Shown here piece after piece: positions 9,113-17,128 of a stretch of 41,451 nucleotides of DNA. The notes below the pieces were generated by a model. That model was not told where the DNA came from. It worked only from the letters and a program-made list of their open reading frames with translations, and searched no databases. Each line of letters begins with the position of its first letter. Position 1 is the first letter of the stretch. The DNA is taken from NCBI GenBank assembly GCA_013816255.1, contig JACDET010000009.1, positions 979-42,429 of the forward strand. The letters are read 5' to 3'. Made by a program: the position numbers and the translations under genes. Source of the stretch: Candidatus Levyibacteriota bacterium. GTDB taxonomy: Bacteria; Patescibacteriota; Microgenomatia; Levybacterales; UBA12049.

Positions 9113-11494
9113 ATGAAATCCCGTCTTTATTCGATTCTCAAATTTGTTATCGGCTGGCCACTCTCAGTTATTGCTTTTGTTTTTATAGCAAAGATACTCA
9201 TAGATCAAGCGCCGACGCTTCAGCCAAATCTTACGTCCATTCAACCGCTTTTGTTTGCAACTGGCATCATCTGTTTTCTCATATTTTATTTCCTCAGAAG
9301 TTATATATGGTATAGGATAGTACGCGGTTTTCATCCTGGGATCTCTTTTAAAGACTCATCCTATATGTGGTCTGTCTCAGAACTTAAACGCTATATACCA
9401 GGTAATGTGTGGTCTTTTTTGGGACGGACGGTCTTATTCGCCAAGAGGGGAGTTGCTAAAAAAGATATTGGCCATGGGCTTATTATTGAAGCAGAAGTAT
9501 TTGTTTGGGGGTGCCTTGTTGTTTCGCTCCTATCGTTACCTTTTTTACTCGCAAATTATTCTGTTTTCTTAGGACAGCTAGCAGGAGGATTACTTGCGCT
9601 TCTTATTGCTTTGTATATTTTTAGCAACCATGTAAGTAAGACGCTTCCTTCCAAACTCCGCTCAGTTACAGCTTTCTTATTTCCACCTTTTGCAGCATCT
9701 GAAAGTTTATTCTTAATTTTCATAAGTACAATTGCGCTATTCTTTTTTGGTTTGGGGAATTATCTCGTTATGAGTTCGGCATTTGGTACTGACCCGCAAC
9801 TTATGTGGCAATTGATTGGTGTTTTCGTTCTTGCGTTTGTAGCAGGATATTTGTCTATTGTTACACCAGCAGGTTTTGGCGTCCGTGAAGGAGTCGTTAT
9901 CTATGCATTATCGAAAATAACATCATCTGGGCTCGCAGCTTTTGCTGCACTTTTTACACGAATTGTTTTAATCTTGGCGGAACTTATCTTTATTCTTCTG
10001 AGTTACATTTGGTACAAAACTGAAAATAAATATGTCCATAACGTTGAAAAAGTGATTAACAAATATCCATATGAAGCAATTGTCTTGAGTATGAGTGCCT
10101 TGTACGCAATCTATATTACCGCTGCTTCTTTTCTCCGCTATGACAATTATTACACTGGTAGATTTGATTTGGGAAACATGGTGCAAACGGTTTGGAATAC
10201 CTTACATGGCAATTTCTTCATGCTGACCAATCCTGATGGAATAGAGCAGATATCCCGCTTGGCATTCCATGCTGATTTTATTCTCATTTTACTTACACCG
10301 TTTTATCTCCTTTGGCAAGATCCTAAGATGCTTCTTCTTATCCAAACTATTGTTGTTTCATGTGGTGCTTTATTTGTCTATCTGATCGCAAAAGAAGTTT
10401 TGAAAAACAACTATATTGGTGTTGTTCTGGCTTTTGCGTATCTTATCAATCCAAGTCTTCAGCGGGCAAATCTTTATGACTTCCATGCAGTCGTTCTCGC
10501 GACCACGTTTCTTTTGGCGACATTTTACTTTTACCTCAAGCGGAAGTATTTGCACTTTATTATCTTTGCCATCTTAGCGGCCCTTTGTAAAGAGCAGATA
10601 TGGTTGATTGTTGCATTGTTCGGACCGTTGATTGCTTTGCATCATAGGAAATGGATATGGGGCGCGGGCATTTTTGCTGTCAGCACAGGAATGTTTTTCT
10701 TTCTTCTTGAATATGCTATCCCAAGCTCCTTGGGCGCAAATCACTTTGCTCTGGAATACTATTCAGGCTTTGGCAGCAGTCCGACCGATATTATAAAAGC
10801 AATCATTCTTTCTCCTGACAAAGTCATGGCTATTGTTATGGAGCCAGAACGTATGCGGTTCTTGACGCAAATATTCTCGCCACTTGGATATCTGTCATAC
10901 GTGTTTCCCTTCACACTTATCTTTGCTGGACCTGATTTACTGATTAGTTTGCTCAGCAGCAACAGTAATCTCTATCAGATTTACTATCAGTATACAGCGA
11001 CAATGACACCATTCATTTTTATCAGTGCTATTTATGGAATGTGGATAATTATAAAAGTAAGTAATTATTTGTCATTCCTTCGTAGGCAGGAATCTAGATT
11101 CCGGATCAAGTCCGGAATGACAATTAGCGTCGTACTTATTTTATATATTTTATATAATGCGTTGCATACCGCCTACGCTTTTGGCCCGATGCCGGGGTCA
11201 AAAGAGCCAAATATTGCTATGTTCACCAAGCCTTTTGGTGATAGAGAATATATCGACACGTTCATTGCTACGATTCCTGAAGAATATAGTGTCGCTGCGT
11301 CCAATAATCTCGGCTCACACCTTTCACAACGTGAGGTAATTTACGTCTTGCCGTATGGTATCGATAGGGCAGATATGGTTTTGGTTTCAGCCAAAGATAA
11401 TTATGCGAAAGAAACCATTGTAATAATGGAAAAGAATTCTCAATATCGAAAGGTTGCTGATAAAGATGGATTTGTGGTTTTTCAAAAGAAGTAG
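9113..11494 (+). CDS. Polytopic membrane protein: LPG-synthase-TM/UPF0104-like N half fused to DUF2079-like C half
   Basis: LKRYIPGNVWSFLGRTVLF, TPAGFGVREGVVIYALSKI; then YTGRFDLGNMVQTVWNTLHGNFF...HADFILILLTPFY; TATAAT-N6-ATG at 9101-9115 sets the start (track start 9095 is upstream of the promoter). Confidence 0.8.
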   Translation: MKSRLYSILKFVIGWPLSVIAFVFIAKILIDQAPTLQPNLTSIQPLLFATGIICFLIFYFLRSYIWYRIVRGFHPGISFKDSSYMWSVSELKRYIPGNVWSFLGRTVLFAKRGVAKKDIGHGLIIEAEVFVWGCLVVSLLSLPFLLANYSVFLGQLAGGLLALLIALYIFSNHVSKTLPSKLRSVTAFLFPPFAASESLFLIFISTIALFFFGLGNYLVMSSAFGTDPQLMWQLIGVFVLAFVAGYLSIVTPAGFGVREGVVIYALSKITSSGLAAFAALFTRIVLILAELIFILLSYIWYKTENKYVHNVEKVINKYPYEAIVLSMSALYAIYITAASFLRYDNYYTGRFDLGNMVQTVWNTLHGNFFMLTNPDGIEQISRLAFHADFILILLTPFYLLWQDPKMLLLIQTIVVSCGALFVYLIAKEVLKNNYIGVVLAFAYLINPSLQRANLYDFHAVVLATTFLLATFYFYLKRKYLHFIIFAILAALCKEQIWLIVALFGPLIALHHRKWIWGAGIFAVSTGMFFFLLEYAIPSSLGANHFALEYYSGFGSSPTDIIKAIILSPDKVMAIVMEPERMRFLTQIFSPLGYLSYVFPFTLIFAGPDLLISLLSSNSNLYQIYYQYTATMTPFIFISAIYGMWIIIKVSNYLSFLRRQESRFRIKSGMTISVVLILYILYNALHTAYAFGPMPGSKEPNIAMFTKPFGDREYIDTFIATIPEEYSVAASNNLGSHLSQREVIYVLPYGIDRADMVLVSAKDNYAKETIVIMEKNSQYRKVADKDGFVVFQKK
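11069..11123. repeat. Palindromic element (GTCATTCC class) inside the CDS, in frame
   Basis: TTGTCATTCC ... GGAATGACAA inverted ends; internal GATTCCGGATCAAGTCCGGAAT; encodes LSFLRRQESRFRIKSGMT. Confidence 0.9.
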
Positions 11495-11498
11495 TACT

Positions 11499-11570
11499 TG
11501 TCATCCTGAACTAAGTGAAGGATCCCAGAACGGTGAGATTCTTCACCCGATAAACGGGTTCAGAATGACA
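11499..11570. repeat. Intergenic palindromic element (GTCATCCTGAAC class)
   Basis: TGTCATCCTGAAC ... GGTTCAGAATGACA imperfect inverted ends just after the stop at 11494. Confidence 0.8.
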
Positions 11571-11612
11571 TGGTCTTTGACTTTATACCTCGTACTTTCT
11601 TATACTTAATAC

Positions 11613-12425
11613 ATGATCCATGTGATTAAAGCAGATAGACGCCATGAACCTTTTAGTGAAAGTAAAGTCATGGATTCTATACGACGTGCCAGAATCCCGC
11701 AATCTCTCCAAGGGTCTGTACTCACGCATGTCAAAAGCAAAATATATGATGGCATCTCAACAGCTGAAATTTATCAGCACATTCTTGAATTTCTTGACCA
11801 ATCACCCAAGCCTTTCGTCAAAGCGCGCTACAGCCTCAAAGAAGCAATTATGCTTCTAGGCCCAAGCGGGTATCCTTTTGAGGACTTCGTCGCAAAGCTT
11901 TTGGAGTCGCAAGGATACCAAACGCAAGTCCGACAGATTCTTTCAGGCCGCTGTGTGACCCATGAGATAGACGTTCTCGCCGAGAAAGACGGGCGGACAG
12001 CTGTTATTGAAACAAAGTTCCATAACAGCCCTGGTACGCGTTCTGAGATCCAAGTAGCGTTATATACACATGCGCGGTTTAATGATGTGAAAGTACGCAA
12101 CAGCGTCCATGAGTCATGGATCATAACCAACACCAAAACGACCGTAGACGCCAATAGCTACGCGCACTGTTCCGGGATGAAAATTATCAGCTGGGATTAC
12201 CCGGCGGGGAATAGTCTTCGTGAGATGATTGAGCGGTCAGGTCTGCATCCAATTACCATGGTAACCTCACTTGCTCCGTCACATAAGATGACACTTTTGG
12301 AAAATCATGTCGTACTTTGTCGTGATATTGCCGAAAATCCTGAACTTCTTGATATGCTCTATCTCGGGCGCGCCGACCGTGAAAGGGTACTCGAAGAGGT
12401 AAATGCTTTAAGTAGCACAGAGTGA
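11613..12425 (+). CDS. ATP-cone domain protein with Mrr/PD-(D/E)XK nuclease-like domain
   Basis: N-term MIHVIKADRRHEPFSESKVMDSIRRA (ATP-cone); YPFEDFVAKLLESQGY...CVTHEIDVLAEKDGRTAVIETKFHN (EID-x-ExK core); TTGACT-18-TATACT-N6-ATG. Confidence 0.75.
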   Translation: MIHVIKADRRHEPFSESKVMDSIRRARIPQSLQGSVLTHVKSKIYDGISTAEIYQHILEFLDQSPKPFVKARYSLKEAIMLLGPSGYPFEDFVAKLLESQGYQTQVRQILSGRCVTHEIDVLAEKDGRTAVIETKFHNSPGTRSEIQVALYTHARFNDVKVRNSVHESWIITNTKTTVDANSYAHCSGMKIISWDYPAGNSLREMIERSGLHPITMVTSLAPSHKMTLLENHVVLCRDIAENPELLDMLYLGRADRERVLEEVNALSSTE

Positions 12426-12520
12426 AGCTTTTATCTTGTCATCCTCTCTTTTCTCATATTCTTCTTACACGTGACTCATCCATTTCTTACTACAGAGCGA
12501 TAAGATAGTAATTAATGAGT

Positions 12521-12624
12521 GGGGGGCTTAGCCCTCCGAAGCCAGAACCTCAACTGGTTACATTATAAATGCAATAGAGGTGCGAAACTATCCATCGCAT
12601 AAAGCTACGGATGGCGAAGGGGGG
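12521..12624 (+). promoter_or_regulatory. Candidate structured 5' leader / cis-regulatory RNA
   Basis: Hairpin GGGGGGC-TTA-GCCCTCC (12521-12537); CCAG..CTGG hairpin whose loop ACCTC (12547-12551) complements GAGGT (12577-12581); CCATC..GATGG hairpin; SD GGGGGG (12619-12624) complementary to CCCTCC (12532-12537). Confidence 0.45.
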
Positions 12625-12634
12625 TGAGTAAATT

Positions 12635-12892
12635 ATGGATTTGTTACTTTATGTAGTATTCGGAGGAATTGTTGGTTGGATCGCTTCCATGGTTATGGGG
12701 CGTGACGCACAACAAGGAATCCTTGGAAATATTATCGTCGGTATCGTCGGTGCATTCCTTGGTGGATTCATCATGAATACATTTGGTCAAACAGGGGTAA
12801 GTGGATTTAACCTTTACAGTTTTATCGTCGCTTTACTCGGATCAGTTGTACTTCTCTGGCTTTACAGTATGTTTACGAGCAGAAGAGCGTAA
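12635..12892 (+). CDS. GlsB/YeaQ/YmgE-family (transglycosylase-associated) small membrane protein
   Basis: GGIVGWIASMVMGRDAQQGILGNIIVGIVGAFLGG; strong SD GGGGGGTGA. Confidence 0.9.
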   Translation: MDLLLYVVFGGIVGWIASMVMGRDAQQGILGNIIVGIVGAFLGGFIMNTFGQTGVSGFNLYSFIVALLGSVVLLWLYSMFTSRRA

Positions 12893-12953
12893 ACTAAACA
12901 CGAAGGAATCATTAAAAACAAGCTTGGTCGCAAGATCAGGCTTGTTTTGTAGT

Positions 12954-13856
12954 TTATTCGGCTTTATTGTGGCGTGCTTTGGAAGGGATATATTGTTCAG
13001 GGCGTAGTGGTCTATTAATAACTGCTAATCGTGGAGGAGTACCGTTTTGTCGTCCATCTGTGAGTCTAATATCAGCATGTCCAAAAACTACGTGTTGGTC
13101 AGTGCCAAAAACGCGTGTATTTGTGACAACATCTTTCGAATTCCCGTTTTTTACAACTGCAACTAATCCTGCTTCACGAGCACTAACCGGTTTGATAGAA
13201 TACTCATCTGCATTAAGTCCGAGACTTCGTAATGCTTTTGCACTTCTGCGGCGGACTGTACTTCGGAGTTCAGCAATTGGGGTATGTGCCAAATTTTGAA
13301 CTCCCATATTTGAGGCGAGAGGCGTTGTAAGTTTTTTACTCTCAGGGCGACTATCTACTTCTGCGTCAACAAAAAGTACATATGGATCTTTATGTGGTAG
13401 CGGTAAATCACCCCTTGCAACACCATCTAAGTATGCTCTAGGTAATACATTATCGAATCGGCTTGGCTTTCCATCTTCAATCCTACTCAATTCTGCTTGG
13501 TCTAATTCAGCAAAACTAGGGACAACTATTGGACGAAGTTTTGCATCAGTCATAGTTTGGACGCCTTCTGGCTCCAATAAAAAGCCTGGGACTTGTGGAA
13601 GTACAACTGCACCATCCAATCGATCTGCAAGTATTTCTCCTTGTCTTGCAAATTCGCCAAGAACCGATCTTTCTGTTGATAATATTCGTGAAATTCGGCT
13701 ATCAGCAGAAGCATTACCTTTATCATATCCTGTACCAAGAAGACGTTTCATTCTATCAGCTTGTGCATCATGTGCACCCATTGCAGCGACGTTGCGCTTA
13801 ACTTTTCCTTGAAGTTCTCCTAATGATAATCCTCTTTCTGCTACGTTTGCTGGCAT
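12954..13856 (-). CDS. Hypothetical protein (~300 aa)
   Basis: Long ORF; start at MPANVAERG preceded by AAAGGAAT SD-like sequence; upstream track start at 13898 less likely. Confidence 0.6.
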   Translation of the reverse strand: MPANVAERGLSLGELQGKVKRNVAAMGAHDAQADRMKRLLGTGYDKGNASADSRISRILSTERSVLGEFARQGEILADRLDGAVVLPQVPGFLLEPEGVQTMTDAKLRPIVVPSFAELDQAELSRIEDGKPSRFDNVLPRAYLDGVARGDLPLPHKDPYVLFVDAEVDSRPESKKLTTPLASNMGVQNLAHTPIAELRSTVRRRSAKALRSLGLNADEYSIKPVSAREAGLVAVVKNGNSKDVVTNTRVFGTDQHVVFGHADIRLTDGRQNGTPPRLAVINRPLRPEQYIPSKARHNKAE

Positions 13857-14243
13857 AAATATTCCTTTCGAATAATTTAATTCTACTCTTGTTGTCAAAT
13901 TTTGTCAACAGTCAAATTAGACTTATAGTATTATAACAATTAAGTTAATATAGATAATCATTTGCAGTATGAGAAGCAGTATTGTGACTAGAAAACTATT
14001 TACTTTTATCGCAACCTTTTTCTCAAACTATTTCTTTAAACAAATGACAATGTTTTATTCTTAATTAATCTTTTAGTAAATAATTTTGTCGATCCTTTGA
14101 GAGGAGGGGCAAAATATTTGATTCTTACGTGAATCTTACTAAAGTATACTCTCACTTTTTATGCCTGTCAACATACAGTAAATCTGACAGTAGATCTACT
14201 TTTAGACGATATTAGCCATAAAAGTAAGAAAATAAAAAAGGTA

Positions 14244-14295
14244 TTGACAGTGAACAGATGTTCACTGTATATTAGAGAAGTAAACATTTGTTCAC
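14244..14295 (+). promoter_or_regulatory. lexA promoter with two SOS-box-like operators
   Basis: TTGACA (14244-14249) - 18 bp - TATATT (14268-14273); operator 1 AGTGAAC-AGAT-GTTCACT (14249-14266); operator 2 GTAAAC-ATTT-GTTCAC (14280-14295). Confidence 0.8.
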
Positions 14296-14304
14296 CATAT
14301 TTAA

Positions 14305-14378
14305 TGTCATCCTCGCGAAGGCGGGGATCCAGAAATAAAAGTGACTAGAGCTAGATTCCCGCCTTCGCGGGAATGACA
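14305..14378. repeat. Palindromic element in the lexA 5' leader
   Basis: TGTCATCCTCGCGAAGGCGGGGATCCAG ... CTAGATTCCCGCCTTCGCGGGAATGACA. Confidence 0.9.
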
Positions 14379-14394
14379 AAAAATTAAATTAATT

Positions 14395-14964
14395 ATGAAA
14401 TTAGATGATGCTATTAAGAAGTTACGGAGGTTTTACCGCTTTGAGAAGCGGCTTCCTACCTATGAAGAGATGTCGGAGCTCTTTGGATTTTCTTCAAAGA
14501 ACGCCAGTTTTAAATTAATAGCCAAATTGATAGAAGCAGGGATTTTGGAGAAAGGGGACAAGGGTAAACTCCTTCCCAAAAATCTCTTCGCAATTCCCCA
14601 TCTGGGGACAATTAAAGCAGGTTATCCAATGCCTGCATTTGAAGCTCATCACGATAACATTGATCTCTTTAGGTATTTGTACGATGTGCAAGGAGATATA
14701 TACTTTCTCACTGTTTCAGGAGATTCAATGATCGACGCACTTATCGGTGAAGGAGACAAAATCATCGTTGATCCGAGTAGGACACCCAAAAATGGTGATA
14801 TCGTCGCAGCCATTGTCGATAATGAATGGACAGTCAAATACTATTACAAAAGAAATGGCGCAGTAGAACTCGTTCCTGCAAATAAGAATTACCCGGTAAT
14901 CTATCCGAGAGAAAGTTTGGAAATTGGTGGAGTAATCATCAGCGTCATACGAAAGTACCATTGA
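14395..14964 (+). CDS. lexA: LexA-like SOS repressor (S24 peptidase)
   Basis: wHTH N terminus; AGYPMPAF cleavage-like region; VSGDSMIDALIGEGDKIIVD (Ser) and VAAIVDNEWTVKYYYKRNG (Lys); SOS boxes upstream. Confidence 0.88.
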   Translation: MKLDDAIKKLRRFYRFEKRLPTYEEMSELFGFSSKNASFKLIAKLIEAGILEKGDKGKLLPKNLFAIPHLGTIKAGYPMPAFEAHHDNIDLFRYLYDVQGDIYFLTVSGDSMIDALIGEGDKIIVDPSRTPKNGDIVAAIVDNEWTVKYYYKRNGAVELVPANKNYPVIYPRESLEIGGVIISVIRKYH

Positions 14965-14965
14965 T

Positions 14966-14996
14966 TTAGGGGTTAGGGGTTAGGGGTTAGGGGTTA
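14966..14996 (+). repeat. (TTAGGGG)4 telomere-like tandem repeat / G-quadruplex candidate
   Basis: Four perfect TTAGGGG units plus TTA, starting 2 nt after the lexA stop. Confidence 0.95.
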
Positions 14997-15008
14997 AAGT
15001 CTGTTTAG

Positions 15009-15094
15009 TGTCATATCGAACACTAGTGAGAGATCTCAATCACTTGCATTAAAACCTCAGTGGTAGGAGATTTCTCCCTTCACTCGAAATGACA
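15009..15094. repeat. Intergenic palindromic element (GTCATNTCGA class)
   Basis: TGTCATaTCGA ... TCGAAATGACA inverted ends; internal GAGATctca / GGAGATttctccc partial repeats. Confidence 0.8.
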
Positions 15095-15112
15095 AATTAT
15101 ATTATGAAAAGA

Positions 15113-15274
15113 ATGCTATTTTTACAATCGATACAAGGACTTCATGGGAAGTCATTACACATTCGTTTGGATGGAACTGTGGGGATTATTTCTATGAGAA
15201 AACCTAGTTTTGTCACGAGATTTGTCCAATCTCTACAAGCAGTCATTGCTTTTATACTTGCTCCGATTCCGTAA
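15113..15274 (+). CDS. Small hypothetical protein between lexA and dinB
   Basis: Short ORF MLFLQSIQGLHGKSLHIRLDG...; in-frame upstream ATGs at 15089/15104; no family recognised. Confidence 0.3.
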   Translation: MLFLQSIQGLHGKSLHIRLDGTVGIISMRKPSFVTRFVQSLQAVIAFILAPIP

Positions 15275-15284
15275 GTAGCATATT

Positions 15285-16625
15285 ATGCAAAGAATTATTC
15301 TGCACATCGACTTTGATTCATTCTTTGCGAGTGTTGAGCAGCAAGATAATCTTTTGCTTCGCAATCGTCCGATTGGTGTAACCGCAACCAATGGGAGAAC
15401 GTGCATTATTGCCGCAAGCCGTGAAGCAAAAAGGCTTGGCATCAAATCCCCATCACGGACGTCAGAAGCCAAACAAATTTGTTCCAGTATTATTTTTGTT
15501 CCTGCGCACTTTGTGCATTATTGGGAAATAAGTCGTAAGTTCGTCGCACTCTGTGCCAACTTTTCTCCTACTGTTGAAGTTTTTTCACTTGATGAGGTTT
15601 TTATGGATGTGACATATACTGCGCCACTCTTTGGTGGTGTGTACCCATTAATTACAGAGTTTAAGAAACGCCTTCGCGAAGAAGTGGGAGAATGTATTAC
15701 AGCGTCGGTTGGTGTTGCATCAAATAAAATCCTCGCCAAATTAGCTTCAGGTATGCGTAAGCCCGATGGTGTCATGACTATCACAAAAGAGAATTTGTGG
15801 AATGTTTATAAAGAAATGAAGCTTACAGCTATTTGCGGTATTGGAGGCAGGATTGAAAGCCGCTTACAGCAAATGGGTATTTACACATTGCATCATTTAC
15901 AAAAAGCCCCATTATCCGCATTGATTGCCGAATTTGGAAATGTAGAGGGACATTTCTTGTGGAATGTCGGGCAAGGCGAAGATGACCGTCAAGTTATCCC
16001 GCACGAGTTAAAGCCTGATGTAAAATCTGTCGGAAGACAATACTGTCTGCCGCAGAATGAATATGATAGCCGGAAAGTTTTACAGAATTTATATGAACTT
16101 TGTGAAGAAGTGACATTAAAATTGCGCAGACTTGATAAGAAGGCGAGAAGTATTGGGTTTTATTTGGGTGGAGAAAAAGTATATTCTGGAAAGTATACAT
16201 TTGATCATTATATTAATACTGGAAGTGACTTGTTCAACGGATGTCTTTATTTGCTAAATCGTCATTGCGAAGAAACCACAATAGTGGCTGATGAAGCAAT
16301 CCCCATCAGGTGCAGAACCGAGCAGGGGATTGCACCCTACGGGCACAAGACCGCAGCCATTGCATGGCTTCGCAATGACGGGAATTATATCAGGCATGTA
16401 AGCGTATGGATGTCACATCTAGAAGATAATGCTAATATCCCTTCATCAATCTTCCCAATCGATCAGAAACAACAAAAGGTAATTAAAGTAATTGATAGAT
16501 TAAATGATAAGTATGGGGATCACACGATACGAAATGCATTTTTACTTTATGCAGATAGACTGACAACGGTTCCTAACGGGTATACTGTGAATAGATATGA
16601 GTTAAGAGTAGATCAAAAAGTGTAA
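15285..16625 (+). CDS. dinB: Y-family DNA polymerase IV
   Basis: IILHIDFDSFFASVEQQDNLLLRNRPIGV; VFSLDEVFMDVT; ASVGVASNKILAKLAS; ICGIGGRIESRLQQMGI. Confidence 0.93.
   Translation: MQRIILHIDFDSFFASVEQQDNLLLRNRPIGVTATNGRTCIIAASREAKRLGIKSPSRTSEAKQICSSIIFVPAHFVHYWEISRKFVALCANFSPTVEVFSLDEVFMDVTYTAPLFGGVYPLITEFKKRLREEVGECITASVGVASNKILAKLASGMRKPDGVMTITKENLWNVYKEMKLTAICGIGGRIESRLQQMGIYTLHHLQKAPLSALIAEFGNVEGHFLWNVGQGEDDRQVIPHELKPDVKSVGRQYCLPQNEYDSRKVLQNLYELCEEVTLKLRRLDKKARSIGFYLGGEKVYSGKYTFDHYINTGSDLFNGCLYLLNRHCEETTIVADEAIPIRCRTEQGIAPYGHKTAAIAWLRNDGNYIRHVSVWMSHLEDNANIPSSIFPIDQKQQKVIKVIDRLNDKYGDHTIRNAFLLYADRLTTVPNGYTVNRYELRVDQKV
16260..16380. repeat. 121-bp palindromic element (GTCATTGCGAAG class) in frame within dinB
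   Basis: Perfect 13-bp ends CGTCATTGCGAAG / CTTCGCAATGACG; internal GCAATCCCC / GGGGATTGC. Confidence 0.95.
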
Positions 16626-16632
16626 AGGAAAC

Positions 16633-17055
16633 TCAAGATTGAATTCTCTTTATACTATCAATTTGCTTTCTTAAACCTACTATTTCTCTATCAAAGTATC
16701 CGATGATAAGGTTAAGTTTTCTTGTAAACGTTCGTCCTTGCTGCTTTAGTAATTTTTCAAAACTTGCTAACCGCTCTTTGGTCGCTAACGATTCAAAGTC
16801 AACTTTATCAGCTATAGCTTTCAGTTGTTCCTTAGTAGTTAAAGATTTAAGTTCTTCCTTGGTCGCTAACAGTTTCAAGTCATCTTTAGTTGCCAGAAAT
16901 TTCAATTCTTCTTTAGTGGCTAATAACTCTAGTTGGTCTTTTGTTGCAAGAGGTTTTATTGCACGGTGTATATCTTCTCGAAGCTCTTCGCGTAAGCGGT
17001 CATTATTTTTATCAAAGAGTTGTTGTAAGAGCTTTACATCACTGGCAGTTAACAT
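16633..17055 (-). CDS. Coiled-coil protein with LATKEELK repeats
   Basis: LATKDQLELLATKEELKFLATKDDLKLLATKEELKSLTTKEQLK; TATATT 7 nt upstream of ATG. Confidence 0.7.
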   Translation of the reverse strand: MLTASDVKLLQQLFDKNNDRLREELREDIHRAIKPLATKDQLELLATKEELKFLATKDDLKLLATKEELKSLTTKEQLKAIADKVDFESLATKERLASFEKLLKQQGRTFTRKLNLIIGYFDREIVGLRKQIDSIKRIQS

Positions 17056-17128
17056 AGCTCTAAATATATTCGATTACTAGACTTTTTGCAATACGCAAAA
17101 TAAAAGAAGCTAAAGAGGTCTATTTATA

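Noticed and set aside
12801-13007. Plus-strand 68-aa ORF
   Set aside because: Out-of-frame overlap of the GlsB-like gene and of the convergent hypothetical gene.
14966-14996. Real telomere end
   Set aside because: Only four units and internal to a continuous gene region.
15113-15274. ImuA/SulA-like SOS gene between lexA and dinB
   Set aside because: No family signature and no SOS box of its own; kept only as a low-confidence ORF.
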